This document shows positions 52,925-61,356 of a DNA stretch of 64,000 bases, in pieces. The position numbers and the translations under genes were made by a program. Below the pieces are notes generated by a model. The model saw only the letters and a program-made list of their open reading frames with translations. It searched no databases and was not told where the DNA came from. The DNA comes from Sphingomonas bacterium (GTDB taxonomy: Bacteria; Pseudomonadota; Alphaproteobacteria; Sphingomonadales; Sphingomonadaceae). Position 1 is the first letter of the stretch, and each line of letters starts with the position of its first letter. The DNA lies in contig JASBRX010000035.1 in assembly GCA_030149245.1 (NCBI GenBank), forward strand, positions 1 through 64,000, read 5' to 3'.

Positions 52925-54723
52925 CCGCCGCCTACAAGATCATCGACCACAGCTATGACGCCGTCGTCGTCGGCGCGGGTGGTTCGGGCCTGCGCGCGAC
53001 CATGGGCTGCGCCGAAGCGGGCCTGAAGACCGCATGCATCACCAAGGTGTTCCCGACGCGGTCGCACACCGTCGCGGCCCAGGGCGGCATCGCCGCCTCG
53101 CTCGGCAACAATTCGCCCGACCACTGGACCTGGCACATGTTCGACACCGTCAAGGGGTCGGACTGGCTGGGTGACCAGGACGCGATCGAATATATGGTGC
53201 GCGAAGCCCCGGCAGCGGTGATCGAGCTGGAACATGCCGGCGTGCCGTTCAGCCGCAACGACAATGGCACGATCTATCAGCGCCCGTTCGGCGGCCATAT
53301 GCAGAATATGGGCGAAGGCCCCCCGGTGCAGCGCACCTGCGCCGCGGCCGACCGCACCGGCCACGCGATGCTGCACGCGCTGTACCAGCAGTCGCTGAAA
53401 TATGACGCGGACTTCTTCATCGAATATTTCGCGCTCGACCTGATCATGGAAAACGGCGCGTGCCGTGGCGTGATCGCCATGTGCATGGAGGATGGCAGCA
53501 TCCACCGCTTCCGTTCGCACGCCGTGGTCCTCGCCACCGGCGGCGGCGGGCGCGTGTACCAGTCGGCGACGTCGGCGCACACCTGCACCGGCGACGGTAA
53601 CGGCATGGCGCTGCGTGCCGGCATCGCGCTGCAGGACATGGAGTTCGTCCAGTTCCACCCGACCGGCATCTACGGCGCGGGCGTGCTGATCACCGAGGGC
53701 GCGCGCGGTGAAGGCGGCTACCTCACCAACTCCGAGGGTGAGCGCTTCATGGAGCGCTACGCCCCCTCGGCCAAGGACCTTGCCAGCCGCGACGTCGTCG
53801 CGCGTTCGATGGCGATGGAAATCCGCGAAGGCCGCGGCGTCGGCAAGGACAGCGACCATATCTTCCTGCACCTCGATCATATCGATCCCAAGGTGCTGGC
53901 ACAGCGGCTGCCCGGCATCACCGAAACCGGCAAGATCTTTGCCGGTGTCGACCTGACGAAGAAGCCGCTGCCGGTGGTCCCGACCGTCCACTACAATATG
54001 GGCGGCGTTCCGACCAACTATCATGGCGAAGTCGTGCAGCTGCGCGACGGCAACCCGGATGCGGTCGTCCCCGGCCTGTTCGCGGTCGGCGAAGCGGCGT
54101 GCGTGTCGGTCCATGGCGCCAACCGCCTCGGCTCCAACTCGCTGATCGATCTGGTCGTGTTCGGCCGTGCGACCGGCTTGCGGCTCAAGGAGCTGCTCAA
54201 GCCCAACACGCCGCACAATCCGCTGCCCAAGGGGTCGGAGGAGTTTGCGCTCACCCGCCTCGACCATTTCCGCAATGCCAAGGGCGGCACGCCGACGGCG
54301 AAGATCCGCGCCGAGATGCAGCGCACGATGCAGCGCAACGCCGCCGTGTTCCGCGACACCGCGCTGCTGGCCGAGGGCGTGACGAAGATGGACGCGGTGT
54401 ATCAGAGCATGAACGATGTCGGCGTGACCGACCGGTCGCTGATCTGGAACACCGACCTGATCGAGACGCTGGAGCTGGACAATCTGATCAGCCAGGCCGT
54501 CGTCACCATCCGCAGCGCCGACAACCGCAAGGAATCGCGCGGCGCACACATGCACGAGGACTTCCCCGAGCGCGACGACGCGAACTGGATGAAGCACACC
54601 GTGGCGAGCTTCGAAGGTTGGGGCGGCAAGGGCGGCGCGGTCGCGATCGACTACCGCCCGGTCCACGACTACACGCTCACCGACGAGGTCGAGTATATCA
54701 AGCCGAAGAAGCGGGTGTATTGA
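52921..54723 (+). CDS. sdhA: Succinate dehydrogenase flavoprotein subunit
   Basis: 600 residues from [20 protein letters not shown]; the track's start inside sdhD is too long. FAD Rossmann motif [15 protein letters not shown], the covalent FAD His in [16 protein letters not shown], and active-site segments [12 protein letters not shown] and [20 protein letters not shown]. Oxidises succinate to fumarate in the TCA cycle. Partner iron-sulphur subunit sdhB is not adjacent but 4.2 kb downstream. Confidence 0.97.
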   Translation: MTAAYKIIDHSYDAVVVGAGGSGLRATMGCAEAGLKTACITKVFPTRSHTVAAQGGIAASLGNNSPDHWTWHMFDTVKGSDWLGDQDAIEYMVREAPAAVIELEHAGVPFSRNDNGTIYQRPFGGHMQNMGEGPPVQRTCAAADRTGHAMLHALYQQSLKYDADFFIEYFALDLIMENGACRGVIAMCMEDGSIHRFRSHAVVLATGGGGRVYQSATSAHTCTGDGNGMALRAGIALQDMEFVQFHPTGIYGAGVLITEGARGEGGYLTNSEGERFMERYAPSAKDLASRDVVARSMAMEIREGRGVGKDSDHIFLHLDHIDPKVLAQRLPGITETGKIFAGVDLTKKPLPVVPTVHYNMGGVPTNYHGEVVQLRDGNPDAVVPGLFAVGEAACVSVHGANRLGSNSLIDLVVFGRATGLRLKELLKPNTPHNPLPKGSEEFALTRLDHFRNAKGGTPTAKIRAEMQRTMQRNAAVFRDTALLAEGVTKMDAVYQSMNDVGVTDRSLIWNTDLIETLELDNLISQAVVTIRSADNRKESRGAHMHEDFPERDDANWMKHTVASFEGWGGKGGAVAIDYRPVHDYTLTDEVEYIKPKKRVY

Positions 54724-54730
54724 GGGATTT

Positions 54731-54766
54731 AAGGTCGGTTTCGTTGTAATGAGCGAAACCGGCCTT
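54731..54766. terminator. Hairpin after sdhA
   Basis: A 13-bp stem, AAGGTCGGTTTCG (54731-54743) with CGAAACCGGCCTT (54754-54766), one G-U, around a 10-base loop. It lies just after sdhA and touches the stop of the ParE-type gene, so it can end both converging transcripts. There is no T run, so the strength is uncertain. It supports separate transcription of sdhB. Confidence 0.65.
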
Positions 54767-55101
54767 CATCCCCCCGGACGATACTCCATCGCCGGACTTT
54801 GCAAGGTAGCGCGCGCACTGAGGACATCCATGCGGGCGTGCAGGATGCGGACGATCAGCACGACATCGCCGCGGATGCGATAAAAGATATTGTGCGAACC
54901 GCTGCGCCACTTGCGCAGTCCGGGCGACACATCCCCGTGATCGCTGCCAGCGAGCGGCATTTTCAGAATCTGCTCCAGGCTGTCGGCAATTGCGTCAAGA
55001 TAGCGCCGGGCCTGATCGCTCCCCCACCGCTCGTCGGAATAATCACCGATAGCGCGGACATCGGCCCGCGCGCGAGGGCGCATCTCAAGCAGGTAGGTCA
55101 A
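54766..55101 (-). CDS. RelE/ParE family toxin
   Basis: 111 residues if started at TTG 55101 (TYLLEMRPRARADVRAIGDY), which overlaps the antitoxin stop as TTGA and restores the first beta strand of the fold; the ATG at 55083 is the alternative. RARADVRAIGDYSDERWGSD, then YLDAIADSLEQILKMPLAGS and KWRSGSHNIFYRIRGDVVLI with VRILHARMD are ParE-like. ParE proteins inhibit gyrase. Second gene of a ParDE-type operon. Confidence 0.88.
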   Translation of the reverse strand: MTYLLEMRPRARADVRAIGDYSDERWGSDQARRYLDAIADSLEQILKMPLAGSDHGDVSPGLRKWRSGSHNIFYRIRGDVVLIVRILHARMDVLSARATLQSPAMEYRPGG

Positions 55102-55340
55102 GCCTCGGAATACCGTTCGGCGATCCACGCCCGCATATCGAAGGGCTCGGGATCACCGCTCTCGTCCCCTTCCCGAATCGCCGCGCGCAATTCGGCAAGC
55201 CGCTGCTCCTCATCCTCCAGCAGCCTCAGCCCGGCGCGGATCACCTCGCTCATGGACCCATAGCGGCCCGACGCCACCTGCTGAGCGGCGAAGGCGGTGA
55301 AGTGGACGCCCAGGGCGACGCTGGTGTTCTTGGCTGCCAT
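55098..55340 (-). CDS. ParD/CopG-type antitoxin
   Basis: 80 residues. Ribbon-helix-helix start NTSVALGVHFTAFAAQQVAS then GRYGSMSEVIRAGLRLLEDE, the classic ParD pattern, with an acidic C-terminal tail (REGDESGDPEPFDMRAWIAE) for toxin binding. It is upstream of and coupled to the ParE-type gene. A CCGGTACCGG palindrome just upstream could be its own operator. Confidence 0.9.
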   Translation of the reverse strand: MAAKNTSVALGVHFTAFAAQQVASGRYGSMSEVIRAGLRLLEDEEQRLAELRAAIREGDESGDPEPFDMRAWIAERYSEA

Positions 55341-55359
55341 GGCACCACATTACCAAAAT

Positions 55360-55369
55360 CCGGTACCGG
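55360..55369. promoter_or_regulatory. Palindrome upstream of the antitoxin
   Basis: CCGGTACCGG is a perfect 10-bp palindrome, 20-29 bases before the antitoxin start. ParD dimers usually repress their own operon at such sites, so this is a candidate operator. Short perfect palindromes arise by chance, so confidence is limited. Confidence 0.4.
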
Positions 55370-55436
55370 CAGCAATGCCCCCCGACGCTTGACCTGAGCG
55401 TCTGCGCCACGCACCTTCCGCTGAGGGGGTGATTTG

Positions 55437-56420
55437 ATGCGTTCGATCCTGCCATTTGCGTTGGCGCTGCTCGCGCTTCCCGCCGCGTCGGCGCAGCAAC
55501 AGCCCTATACACCGCCTAAGCACACCGCCCCGCCCCCGCCGGGTATCGCGCGCTCGACGCCCGAGGAGGTGGTGCAGCAGGCCGATGGCGGCACCCAGAT
55601 CGAACGCGACCGGCCCGCCACCTATGCGCTCGCCGAACACCGTCGCCTCACCCGCGCGCTCGGCACCCTGCTCCCGCAGCGCAAGGGGGTGGTCGATGCC
55701 TATGTCCTGTCGGTCGCGCTCGACAGCGATCCCGTCTTTGGGCGGGAGGCGCGCGAGGCGGGCAAGGTGCTCGCGCGCCGCTACGACGCCGTCGGGCGGA
55801 CGATCACGCTCGGCGGTAGCGACGGTAAGGCACCGTCGCCCCTCCCGATGGGATCGCCTGCCAACTTGGAAGCCGCACTCGCCCGCATCGCAGAAGTGAT
55901 GGACGAGCAGGAGGATGTGCTGGTCCTCTACGCCACTAGCCACGGCGCGCCGTTCGGGGTGGTGTATAACGACGGCAATGAAGGGTTCGGCGCGATCTCC
56001 CCGCGCCGCCTCGCCGCATTGCTGCGCGCGCACGGGATCGAGCGGCGGCTGCTGATCATCAGCGCCTGTTATTCGGGCGTGTTCGTCCCGCCGCTGTCCG
56101 GGCCGCAGAGCGCGGTGTTCAGCGCCGCAGCGTCGGACCGGTCCTCGTTCGGCTGTGCGGCGGAGAATGACTGGACCTTTTTCGGCGACGCGCTGGTCAA
56201 CCGCGCGCTGCGTAAGCCGCAGCCGCTGGAGGCAGCGGTGACCGCCGCCATCGCCGAGATCGCCACTTGGGAAACGCGCGGCAAGCTCAAGCCCTCGCTG
56301 CCCCAGCAAAGTATCGGGGTCGAGGTGCAGGCATGGCTGAAGCCGCTGGAAGCGCGGATGCCCAAGGTTGCGACCGCGCCGGTGGGCAAGCCGTCGGTGG
56401 ATAGCCTGCAGGCTCCGTGA
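55437..56420 (+). CDS. Secreted C13 (legumain-like) cysteine peptidase
   Basis: 327 residues. Signal peptide MRSILPFALALLALPAASAQ. The C13/caspase-fold catalytic pair is visible: His in VLYATSHGAPFG and Cys in LLIISACYSGVF. The substrate-side segment GNEGFGAISPRRLAALLRAH precedes the Cys strand. The Pro-rich start of the mature protein (QQPYTPPKHTAPPPP) suggests a flexible linker. Bacterial legumain-like enzymes are uncommon and poorly studied; cleavage after Asn or Asp is an inference from the family. The TTG at 55434 in the track is not preferred. Confidence 0.85.
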   Translation: MRSILPFALALLALPAASAQQQPYTPPKHTAPPPPGIARSTPEEVVQQADGGTQIERDRPATYALAEHRRLTRALGTLLPQRKGVVDAYVLSVALDSDPVFGREAREAGKVLARRYDAVGRTITLGGSDGKAPSPLPMGSPANLEAALARIAEVMDEQEDVLVLYATSHGAPFGVVYNDGNEGFGAISPRRLAALLRAHGIERRLLIISACYSGVFVPPLSGPQSAVFSAAASDRSSFGCAAENDWTFFGDALVNRALRKPQPLEAAVTAAIAEIATWETRGKLKPSLPQQSIGVEVQAWLKPLEARMPKVATAPVGKPSVDSLQAP

Positions 56421-56456
56421 CGCTGATCCTTTTGCCCGCTGGCGGGTTGAGGCGGC

Positions 56457-57215
56457 GTGGAACCGCTCATCCCGCTCGCATTCCTGGCACTGATCGCGGC
56501 CGGCCTCGCGCTGATCGCGATCGGCGTGCGCGACGCTCTGCGACGACGGCGTCGGGAACCTAGTCCCCGGCCGATGGTTGCGCGGGCGATGACCCAGACA
56601 TTCGACATCCCCGCCCCGGCCTCCGACGCGGCGCCCGCGCCCGCCGCGCCAGCCCCTCACAGCACGCGCTATCCGCTGCTTGCGACGCCGCATATCTGCC
56701 TGTCCGGCCCGGTGGACCATGCGATGTATCAGAGCTTTCGCGACCAGCTTGCCACCGCCCCGACCGACGGGACGCTGGTCATCGCGATCTCCACATTGGG
56801 TGGCGACCCGGAGGTCGCGCGGCTGATGGGCGACGAGGTGCGGCTGCTGCGCGAATATACCGGGCGCGAGATCCTGTTCCTGGGCAAGGTCGCGGTCTAT
56901 TCGGCCGGCGCGACGTTCATGGCGCATTTCCCGGTCGACAAGCGCTTTCTGACCCAGGGCACGCGCCTGATGATCCATGAGCGCAAGCTGACCGCCGACA
57001 TCCATCTCGAAGGCCCACTCAAGACGCTCGTCCCGATCCTGCAGGCCAAGCTGCACGAGATCGAGGAATCGATCCGCATCGAGGAAGAGGGGTTCCGCGA
57101 CATCGTCGCCGGATCGAAGCTCGGTTTTGACGAACTATGCCAGAAGGCCCCGTCGAACCTGTATCTGGAGGCGGAGGAAGCGCGCGATCTGGGCCTTGTT
57201 CTCGACGTCATCTGA
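56457..57215 (+). CDS. Membrane-anchored ClpP-like serine protease/crotonase-fold protein
   Basis: 252 residues from GTG 56457. An N-terminal membrane span (LIPLAFLALIAAGLALIAIG) and Arg-rich stop (RRRRREPSPRP), then a Pro/Ala-rich linker, then a ClpP-fold domain (about 78-252) with LVIAISTLGGDPEVARLMGD, the presumed nucleophile in GKVAVYSAGATFMAHFP and the His in LMIHERKL. Whether it is a protease or has a related crotonase-type role is not settled by sequence. It follows the C13 gene by 36 bases on the same strand. Confidence 0.8.
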   Translation: MEPLIPLAFLALIAAGLALIAIGVRDALRRRRREPSPRPMVARAMTQTFDIPAPASDAAPAPAAPAPHSTRYPLLATPHICLSGPVDHAMYQSFRDQLATAPTDGTLVIAISTLGGDPEVARLMGDEVRLLREYTGREILFLGKVAVYSAGATFMAHFPVDKRFLTQGTRLMIHERKLTADIHLEGPLKTLVPILQAKLHEIEESIRIEEEGFRDIVAGSKLGFDELCQKAPSNLYLEAEEARDLGLVLDVI

Positions 57216-57299
57216 CCCGCTCAGGAAAAGCTCACCGATCGCTCATGCCGGACCGACTGCGGCGCGCTACACCGGCGACTTCACTGACAGGAGTCGCTC

Positions 57300-58685
57300 A
57301 TGGACGTGCCCGCACCCAACCGTTCGCCGGGAATGAAAATGCTGCTCGCGCTGCTCGTCGGCGCGGTACTGACCATCCCGCTCTTCGCGGTCTATCTGCT
57401 TGTCTATGATCGCCAGAACCAGTCGGAAACCGCGCGCAGCAGCATTGCGGAGGGCTGGGGCGGGCCGCAGACATTGGCCGGCCCCTTGCTCGTCATCCCC
57501 TATGCGCTGCCGGTGACCGAGACGGTGCAGGAGAACGGCAAGCCGGTGACCCGCACCACCACCCAGCGGCGCGAGCTGTTCATCGCCCCCGACACGCTCG
57601 ACCTCGACACGCGGATCAAGCCCGAGCGGCGCACGCGATCAATCTATGAGTCGGTGGTGTATGACGCCGACATTTCCGGCAGCGCGTCGTTCCGCCTGCC
57701 ACCCGACGCGGCGCGTATCGTCGATCTCGCGACTCTTGAGTTCGACAAGGCCGAACTGCGCTTCGGTGTCGCCGACCCGCGCGGCCTGAAGCCTGCCAAC
57801 CGCATCACCATCGACGGCCAGCCCGCTCCGGCCCAGCCCGGCAATGGCGTCGCCGCCACCGGCGGATCGGGCTTCTTCGCCAATCTCGACGCGTCCGCCC
57901 TGCGCGAGCGCGCCATCACCGCCAAATTCGCCTTTGCCCTGCGCGGCCATTCGGTCGTCGCGCTCGCCCCGCGCGCCGGCGCGACGCGCTGGACCGTCAC
58001 GTCGCCCTGGAAGCATCCGAGCTACACTGGCGGCTTCCTGCCCGAAACGCGCGAGAACACGGCCGGGGGGTTTAGCGCGACCTATCGCATCTCAAACCTC
58101 GCGCTCGGTACGACGCTGGTGACGACCAGCGACTCGCCTGCAGCCACGCCCGACGCCCAGCCTGCTTATGACTCGCGCACGCCCGTCGCGGCGCCATCGT
58201 CCGCAGCGCAGGTCGGCCTGATCCAGCCCGTCGACCTCTACGCGCAGGTCAATCGCAGCGTGAAATACGGGTTCCTGTTCATCGGCTTCACCTTCATGGC
58301 GTTCCTGCTGTTCGACGTCGTCGCGGGCGTGTGCGTGTCGGCGGTGGAGTATCTGCTGGTCGGCGCGGGACTGGTGCTATTCTTCGTCCTGCTGCTCGCC
58401 TTTGCCGAAGTGATCGGCTTTGCTCCCGCCTATGCGGTCGCGGCTGGCGGGGTTATCGCGCTGCTGACCGCCTATAGCGCCGCGGTGCTGGGCAGCCGCC
58501 GCCGTGCCGGGTTCATCGCCGGACTGCTCGTGGCGCTCTATGGTGTGCTCTATATCCTGCTCAGCCTCGAAGCCTATTCGCTGCTGATCGGATCGCTGCT
58601 GCTGTTCGCGGCGCTGGCAGCCGTGATGTATCTCACCCGCAATCTCGACTGGAGCGGCCGCAGCGCCGACCCGTCCGAAGCCTGA
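57300..58685 (+). CDS. creD: Cell envelope integrity protein CreD
   Basis: 461 residues. One N-terminal span (KMLLALLVGAVLTIPLFAVY), a large periplasmic domain (about 45-320), and five or six C-terminal spans (from YGFLFIGFTFMAFLLFDVVA). YLLVGAGLVLFFVLLLAFAE with LGSRRRAGFIAGLLVALYGV and SLEAYSLLIGSLLLFAALA are CreD signatures. CreD is an inner membrane protein linked to envelope stability and CreBC control in gammaproteobacteria; no creBC is here. AGGAGTC precedes the ATG. A degraded copy of its 3' end occurs downstream. Confidence 0.93.
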   Translation: MDVPAPNRSPGMKMLLALLVGAVLTIPLFAVYLLVYDRQNQSETARSSIAEGWGGPQTLAGPLLVIPYALPVTETVQENGKPVTRTTTQRRELFIAPDTLDLDTRIKPERRTRSIYESVVYDADISGSASFRLPPDAARIVDLATLEFDKAELRFGVADPRGLKPANRITIDGQPAPAQPGNGVAATGGSGFFANLDASALRERAITAKFAFALRGHSVVALAPRAGATRWTVTSPWKHPSYTGGFLPETRENTAGGFSATYRISNLALGTTLVTTSDSPAATPDAQPAYDSRTPVAAPSSAAQVGLIQPVDLYAQVNRSVKYGFLFIGFTFMAFLLFDVVAGVCVSAVEYLLVGAGLVLFFVLLLAFAEVIGFAPAYAVAAGGVIALLTAYSAAVLGSRRRAGFIAGLLVALYGVLYILLSLEAYSLLIGSLLLFAALAAVMYLTRNLDWSGRSADPSEA

Positions 58686-58696
58686 CCGGCACACAC

Positions 58697-58729
58697 GGCG
58701 TGGGAGCGGGTCGTTCCCCCTCCCACGCC
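58697..58729. terminator. Hairpin after creD
   Basis: A perfect 10-bp stem GGCGTGGGAG (58697-58706) and CTCCCACGCC (58720-58729) with a 13-base loop, starting 11 bases after the creD stop. There is no T run, so factor-independent termination is possible but unproven. Confidence 0.5.
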
Positions 58730-58763
58730 ATCGCCGCGCGTCGACATTTGCGACCCTGCTCCG

Positions 58764-58872
58764 ATTGAGATCGGTTCTGCGTCAGCTTATATTTGCAGCG
58801 CGGGCGGCGGTTATGTATCTGGCCTGCAATCTGGGCTGGAGCGGCTGCGTCGTCGCCCCGTCTGCGGTGTAG
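58764..58872 (+). pseudogene. Degraded copy of the creD 3' end
   Basis: From 58786 the frame reads LIFAARAAVMYLACNLGWSG then CVVAPSAV and a stop (TAG 58870-58872). The creD C-terminus reads LLFAALAAVMYLTRNLDWSG then RSADPSEA and a stop. Identity is strong in protein and DNA, and fades upstream of about 58770 with a one-base frame change. This looks like the remnant of a second creD (tandem duplication) or of a duplicated segment, now in the short gap before sdhB. Confidence 0.8.
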
Positions 58873-58887
58873 TTTAAGAGGTTCCCG

Positions 58888-59670
58888 ATGGCCGATTTCG
58901 TCCTGCCGAAGAACAGCAAGATCACGAAGGGCAAGGCGCATCCGGCGCAGGCGGGCGCATCGCGGAAAAAAACCTTCACCATCTATCGCTACGATCCGGA
59001 TTCGGGGAAAAACCCGCGCTACGACAGCTTCACCATCGACCTCGACGAGTGCGGGCCGATGGTCCTGGACGCGCTGATCAAGATCAAGTCCGAGATAGAC
59101 CCGTCGCTCACCTTCCGCCGTTCGTGCCGCGAGGGGATTTGCGGGTCGTGCTCGATGAACATGGACGGCAAGAACGGCCTCGCCTGCACCACCGCGATCG
59201 AGGATATCAAGGGCGACATCAAGATCACCCCGCTGCCCGCGATGGACGTGATCAAGGACCTGGTGCCCGACTTCACCCATTTCTACGCGCAATATGCCTC
59301 GATCAAGCCGTGGGTGCAGACCGTCACCCCGCCGCCTTCGGGCAAGGAGCGGCTGCAGTCGCCCGAGGACCGCGCGAAGCTCGACGGGCTGTACGAGTGC
59401 ATCCTGTGCGCCTGCTGCTCGACCAGCTGCCCCAGCTATTGGTGGAACAGCGACCGGTTCCTGGGCCCGGCGATCCTGCTTCAGGCCTATCGCTGGCTGG
59501 CCGACAGCCGCGACGAAGCGACCGGCGAGCGGCTCGACGAGCTGGAGGATCCGTTCCGCCTGTATCGCTGCCACACGATCATGAACTGCGCGAATGTCTG
59601 CCCCAAGGGCCTGAGCCCGGCCAAGGCGATTGCCGAGATCAAGAAGATGGAAGCCGAGCGGGTCGTCTGA
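58888..59670 (+). CDS. sdhB: Succinate dehydrogenase iron-sulphur subunit
   Basis: 260 residues. Transfers electrons from SdhA to quinone. Ligands: [2Fe-2S] in [15 protein letters not shown] with GLACTT, [4Fe-4S] in [12 protein letters not shown], [3Fe-4S] in [14 protein letters not shown]. Separated from sdhCDA by the ParDE, C13, ClpP-like and creD genes. The upstream gap holds the creD remnant, so it likely has its own promoter or depends on read-through from creD. A thioesterase gene follows by 21 bases. Confidence 0.97.
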   Translation: MADFVLPKNSKITKGKAHPAQAGASRKKTFTIYRYDPDSGKNPRYDSFTIDLDECGPMVLDALIKIKSEIDPSLTFRRSCREGICGSCSMNMDGKNGLACTTAIEDIKGDIKITPLPAMDVIKDLVPDFTHFYAQYASIKPWVQTVTPPPSGKERLQSPEDRAKLDGLYECILCACCSTSCPSYWWNSDRFLGPAILLQAYRWLADSRDEATGERLDELEDPFRLYRCHTIMNCANVCPKGLSPAKAIAEIKKMEAERVV

Positions 59671-59691
59671 TCCGCCTCGGCGCCCCCTGAC

Positions 59692-60147
59692 TTGTCGCAG
59701 GCCGACACGCATTTCGTCTATCTGGACGATCCCGACCATCCGGGGTGGAAGCACTGGGAGCTGCGCGACCCGACCCGGTTCAACGCGTTCCTGGGCCCGA
59801 TCCTGACCCGGATCGAGGACGGCAAGGCGCTGGTGCGGATGGTGCCGGGCCGCGAACATTCGAACCTGCGCGACTCCACCCACGGCGGCGCGCTGCTCGG
59901 CTTCATGGACGTCGCGCTGTTCGCCGCCGCGCGGACGTTCGGTGTGCTGAGCGCGGGCGGCGCGGTGACGCTCGACCTGTCGGCGCAGTTCATCGGCACC
60001 AGCCGGATCGGTGAGCCGATCGTGGCGGAGGTCGAGCTGCTCCGAGAAACCGGGCGGATGCTGTTCATGCGCGGCCTCGTGCGGCAGGAGGACAATGTCC
60101 TCGCCAGCTTCTCCGGCACCGTCCGCAAATCATCGCCGGTGCCATGA
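59692..60147 (+). CDS. PaaI-type acyl-CoA thioesterase
   Basis: 151 residues, starting at TTG 59692. Hotdog fold with NLRDSTHGGALLGFMDVALF, where HGG and Asp are the PaaI-type active-site region. Hydrolyses a CoA thioester; the substrate is not evident. Its TGA overlaps the zapE start (ATGA), so the two are coupled, and it may be read from the sdhB transcript. Confidence 0.87.
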   Translation: MSQADTHFVYLDDPDHPGWKHWELRDPTRFNAFLGPILTRIEDGKALVRMVPGREHSNLRDSTHGGALLGFMDVALFAAARTFGVLSAGGAVTLDLSAQFIGTSRIGEPIVAEVELLRETGRMLFMRGLVRQEDNVLASFSGTVRKSSPVP

Positions 60148-61256
60148 CCGGCGTCCTCGAACGCTATCAGGCGCTCGTCGCCGCCGGCGAACTGCGCGCC
60201 GACCCCGATCAGGCCGCCGCCGCACGCCGCCTCGCCCATCTCGCCCACGAACTCGAACAGGGACCGCGCAAGGGCAGCGTGTTGTGGCGCCTTGCCCGCC
60301 GCGCGCCGGAAGCTCCGCGCGGGGTGTACATGTGGGGTGGCGTCGGGCGCGGCAAATCGATGCTGATGGACCTGTTGTTCGGCTGCGTTAGGATCGAGCG
60401 CAAGCGCCGCGTCCATTTCCACGAGTTCATGATCGAGGTGCACGCGCGGATCGCTGAGGAGCGCAAGAAGGAGGCCGGCGACCCGATCGTGCCGGTCGCC
60501 AAGGCGCTGGCCGAGCATCTCCGCCTGCTCGCGTTCGACGAGATGGTCATCAACAATACCGCCGACGCGATGATCCTCTCGCGCCTGTTCACCGCGATGA
60601 TGGCCGAGGGGCTGACCGTGGTCGCGACATCGAACCGCCCGCCCGACGACCTGTACAAGGACGGGCTTCAGCGCGACAGCTTCCTGCCCTTCATCGCGCT
60701 GCTCAAGGACCAGCTCGACGTCCTGCCCCTCAACGGCCCGACCGACTATCGCCGCGACCGGCTTGGCACGATGGACATGTGGCTGACCCCCAACAGCCCC
60801 GCCAACACCGCCACCCTGTCCGCCGCCTTCTTCCGCCTGACCGATTACCCGGTCGAGGATCGCGCGAACGTGCCGAGCGAGGACCTGTCGGTCCAGGGCC
60901 GCACGCTGCACGTGCCCAAGGCGCTGAAGGGCGTTGCCGTCTTCTCGTTCAAGCGCTTGTGCGAGGAAGCACGCGGCGCATCCGACTATCTCGCCATCGC
61001 GCGGCGCTATCACACCGTCATCATCGTCGGCATCCCGCGCCTGGGTCCGGAAAACCGCAACGAAGCCGCGCGCTTCGTCACGCTGATCGACGCGCTGTAC
61101 GAACATAAGGTCAAGCTGCTGGCGATGGCCGACGCGGCGCCGACCGATCTGTATGCCGAGGGCGACGGCAAGTTCGAATTCGAACGGACGGTGAGCCGTC
61201 TGATGGAGATGCAGTCTGAAGACTATCTGGCGCAAGGGCATGGGACAGTCACCTGA
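60144..61256 (+). CDS. zapE: Cell division ATPase ZapE (AFG1/LACE1 family)
   Basis: 370 residues. Walker A in MWGGVGRGKSMLMDLLF, Walker B/DEXX in LLAFDEMVINNTADA, followed by VVATSNRPPDDLYKDGLQRD and FLPFIALLKDQLDVLPLNGP, which are AFG1 family signatures. In E. coli ZapE destabilises FtsZ rings under stress; in mitochondria the homologue aids proteostasis. Overlaps the thioesterase gene by four bases. Confidence 0.94.
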   Translation: MTGVLERYQALVAAGELRADPDQAAAARRLAHLAHELEQGPRKGSVLWRLARRAPEAPRGVYMWGGVGRGKSMLMDLLFGCVRIERKRRVHFHEFMIEVHARIAEERKKEAGDPIVPVAKALAEHLRLLAFDEMVINNTADAMILSRLFTAMMAEGLTVVATSNRPPDDLYKDGLQRDSFLPFIALLKDQLDVLPLNGPTDYRRDRLGTMDMWLTPNSPANTATLSAAFFRLTDYPVEDRANVPSEDLSVQGRTLHVPKALKGVAVFSFKRLCEEARGASDYLAIARRYHTVIIVGIPRLGPENRNEAARFVTLIDALYEHKVKLLAMADAAPTDLYAEGDGKFEFERTVSRLMEMQSEDYLAQGHGTVT

Positions 61257-61269
61257 CCCTGCACAACCT

Positions 61270-61345
61270 CCGTTTGCCCTGAGCTTGTCGAAGGGCCGCA
61301 AGCGAGTCGCGCGTGACCGTGCTTCGACAAGCTCAGCACCAACGG
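61270..61345. repeat. Intergenic palindromic repeat, family R2 copy 3
   Basis: Arms CCGTTTGCCCTGAGCTTGTC (from 61270) and GACAAGCTCAGCACCAACGG (to 61345) form an imperfect inverted repeat. It lies between convergent zapE and the HxlR-like gene. Family shared with 16455-16537 and 48986-49066. Confidence 0.85.
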
Positions 61346-61356
61346 CCCCTTAGCCC

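Noticed and set aside
52789-54666. Minus-strand ORF of 625 aa opposite sdhA
   Set aside because: Shadow of sdhA, whose motifs are unmistakable.
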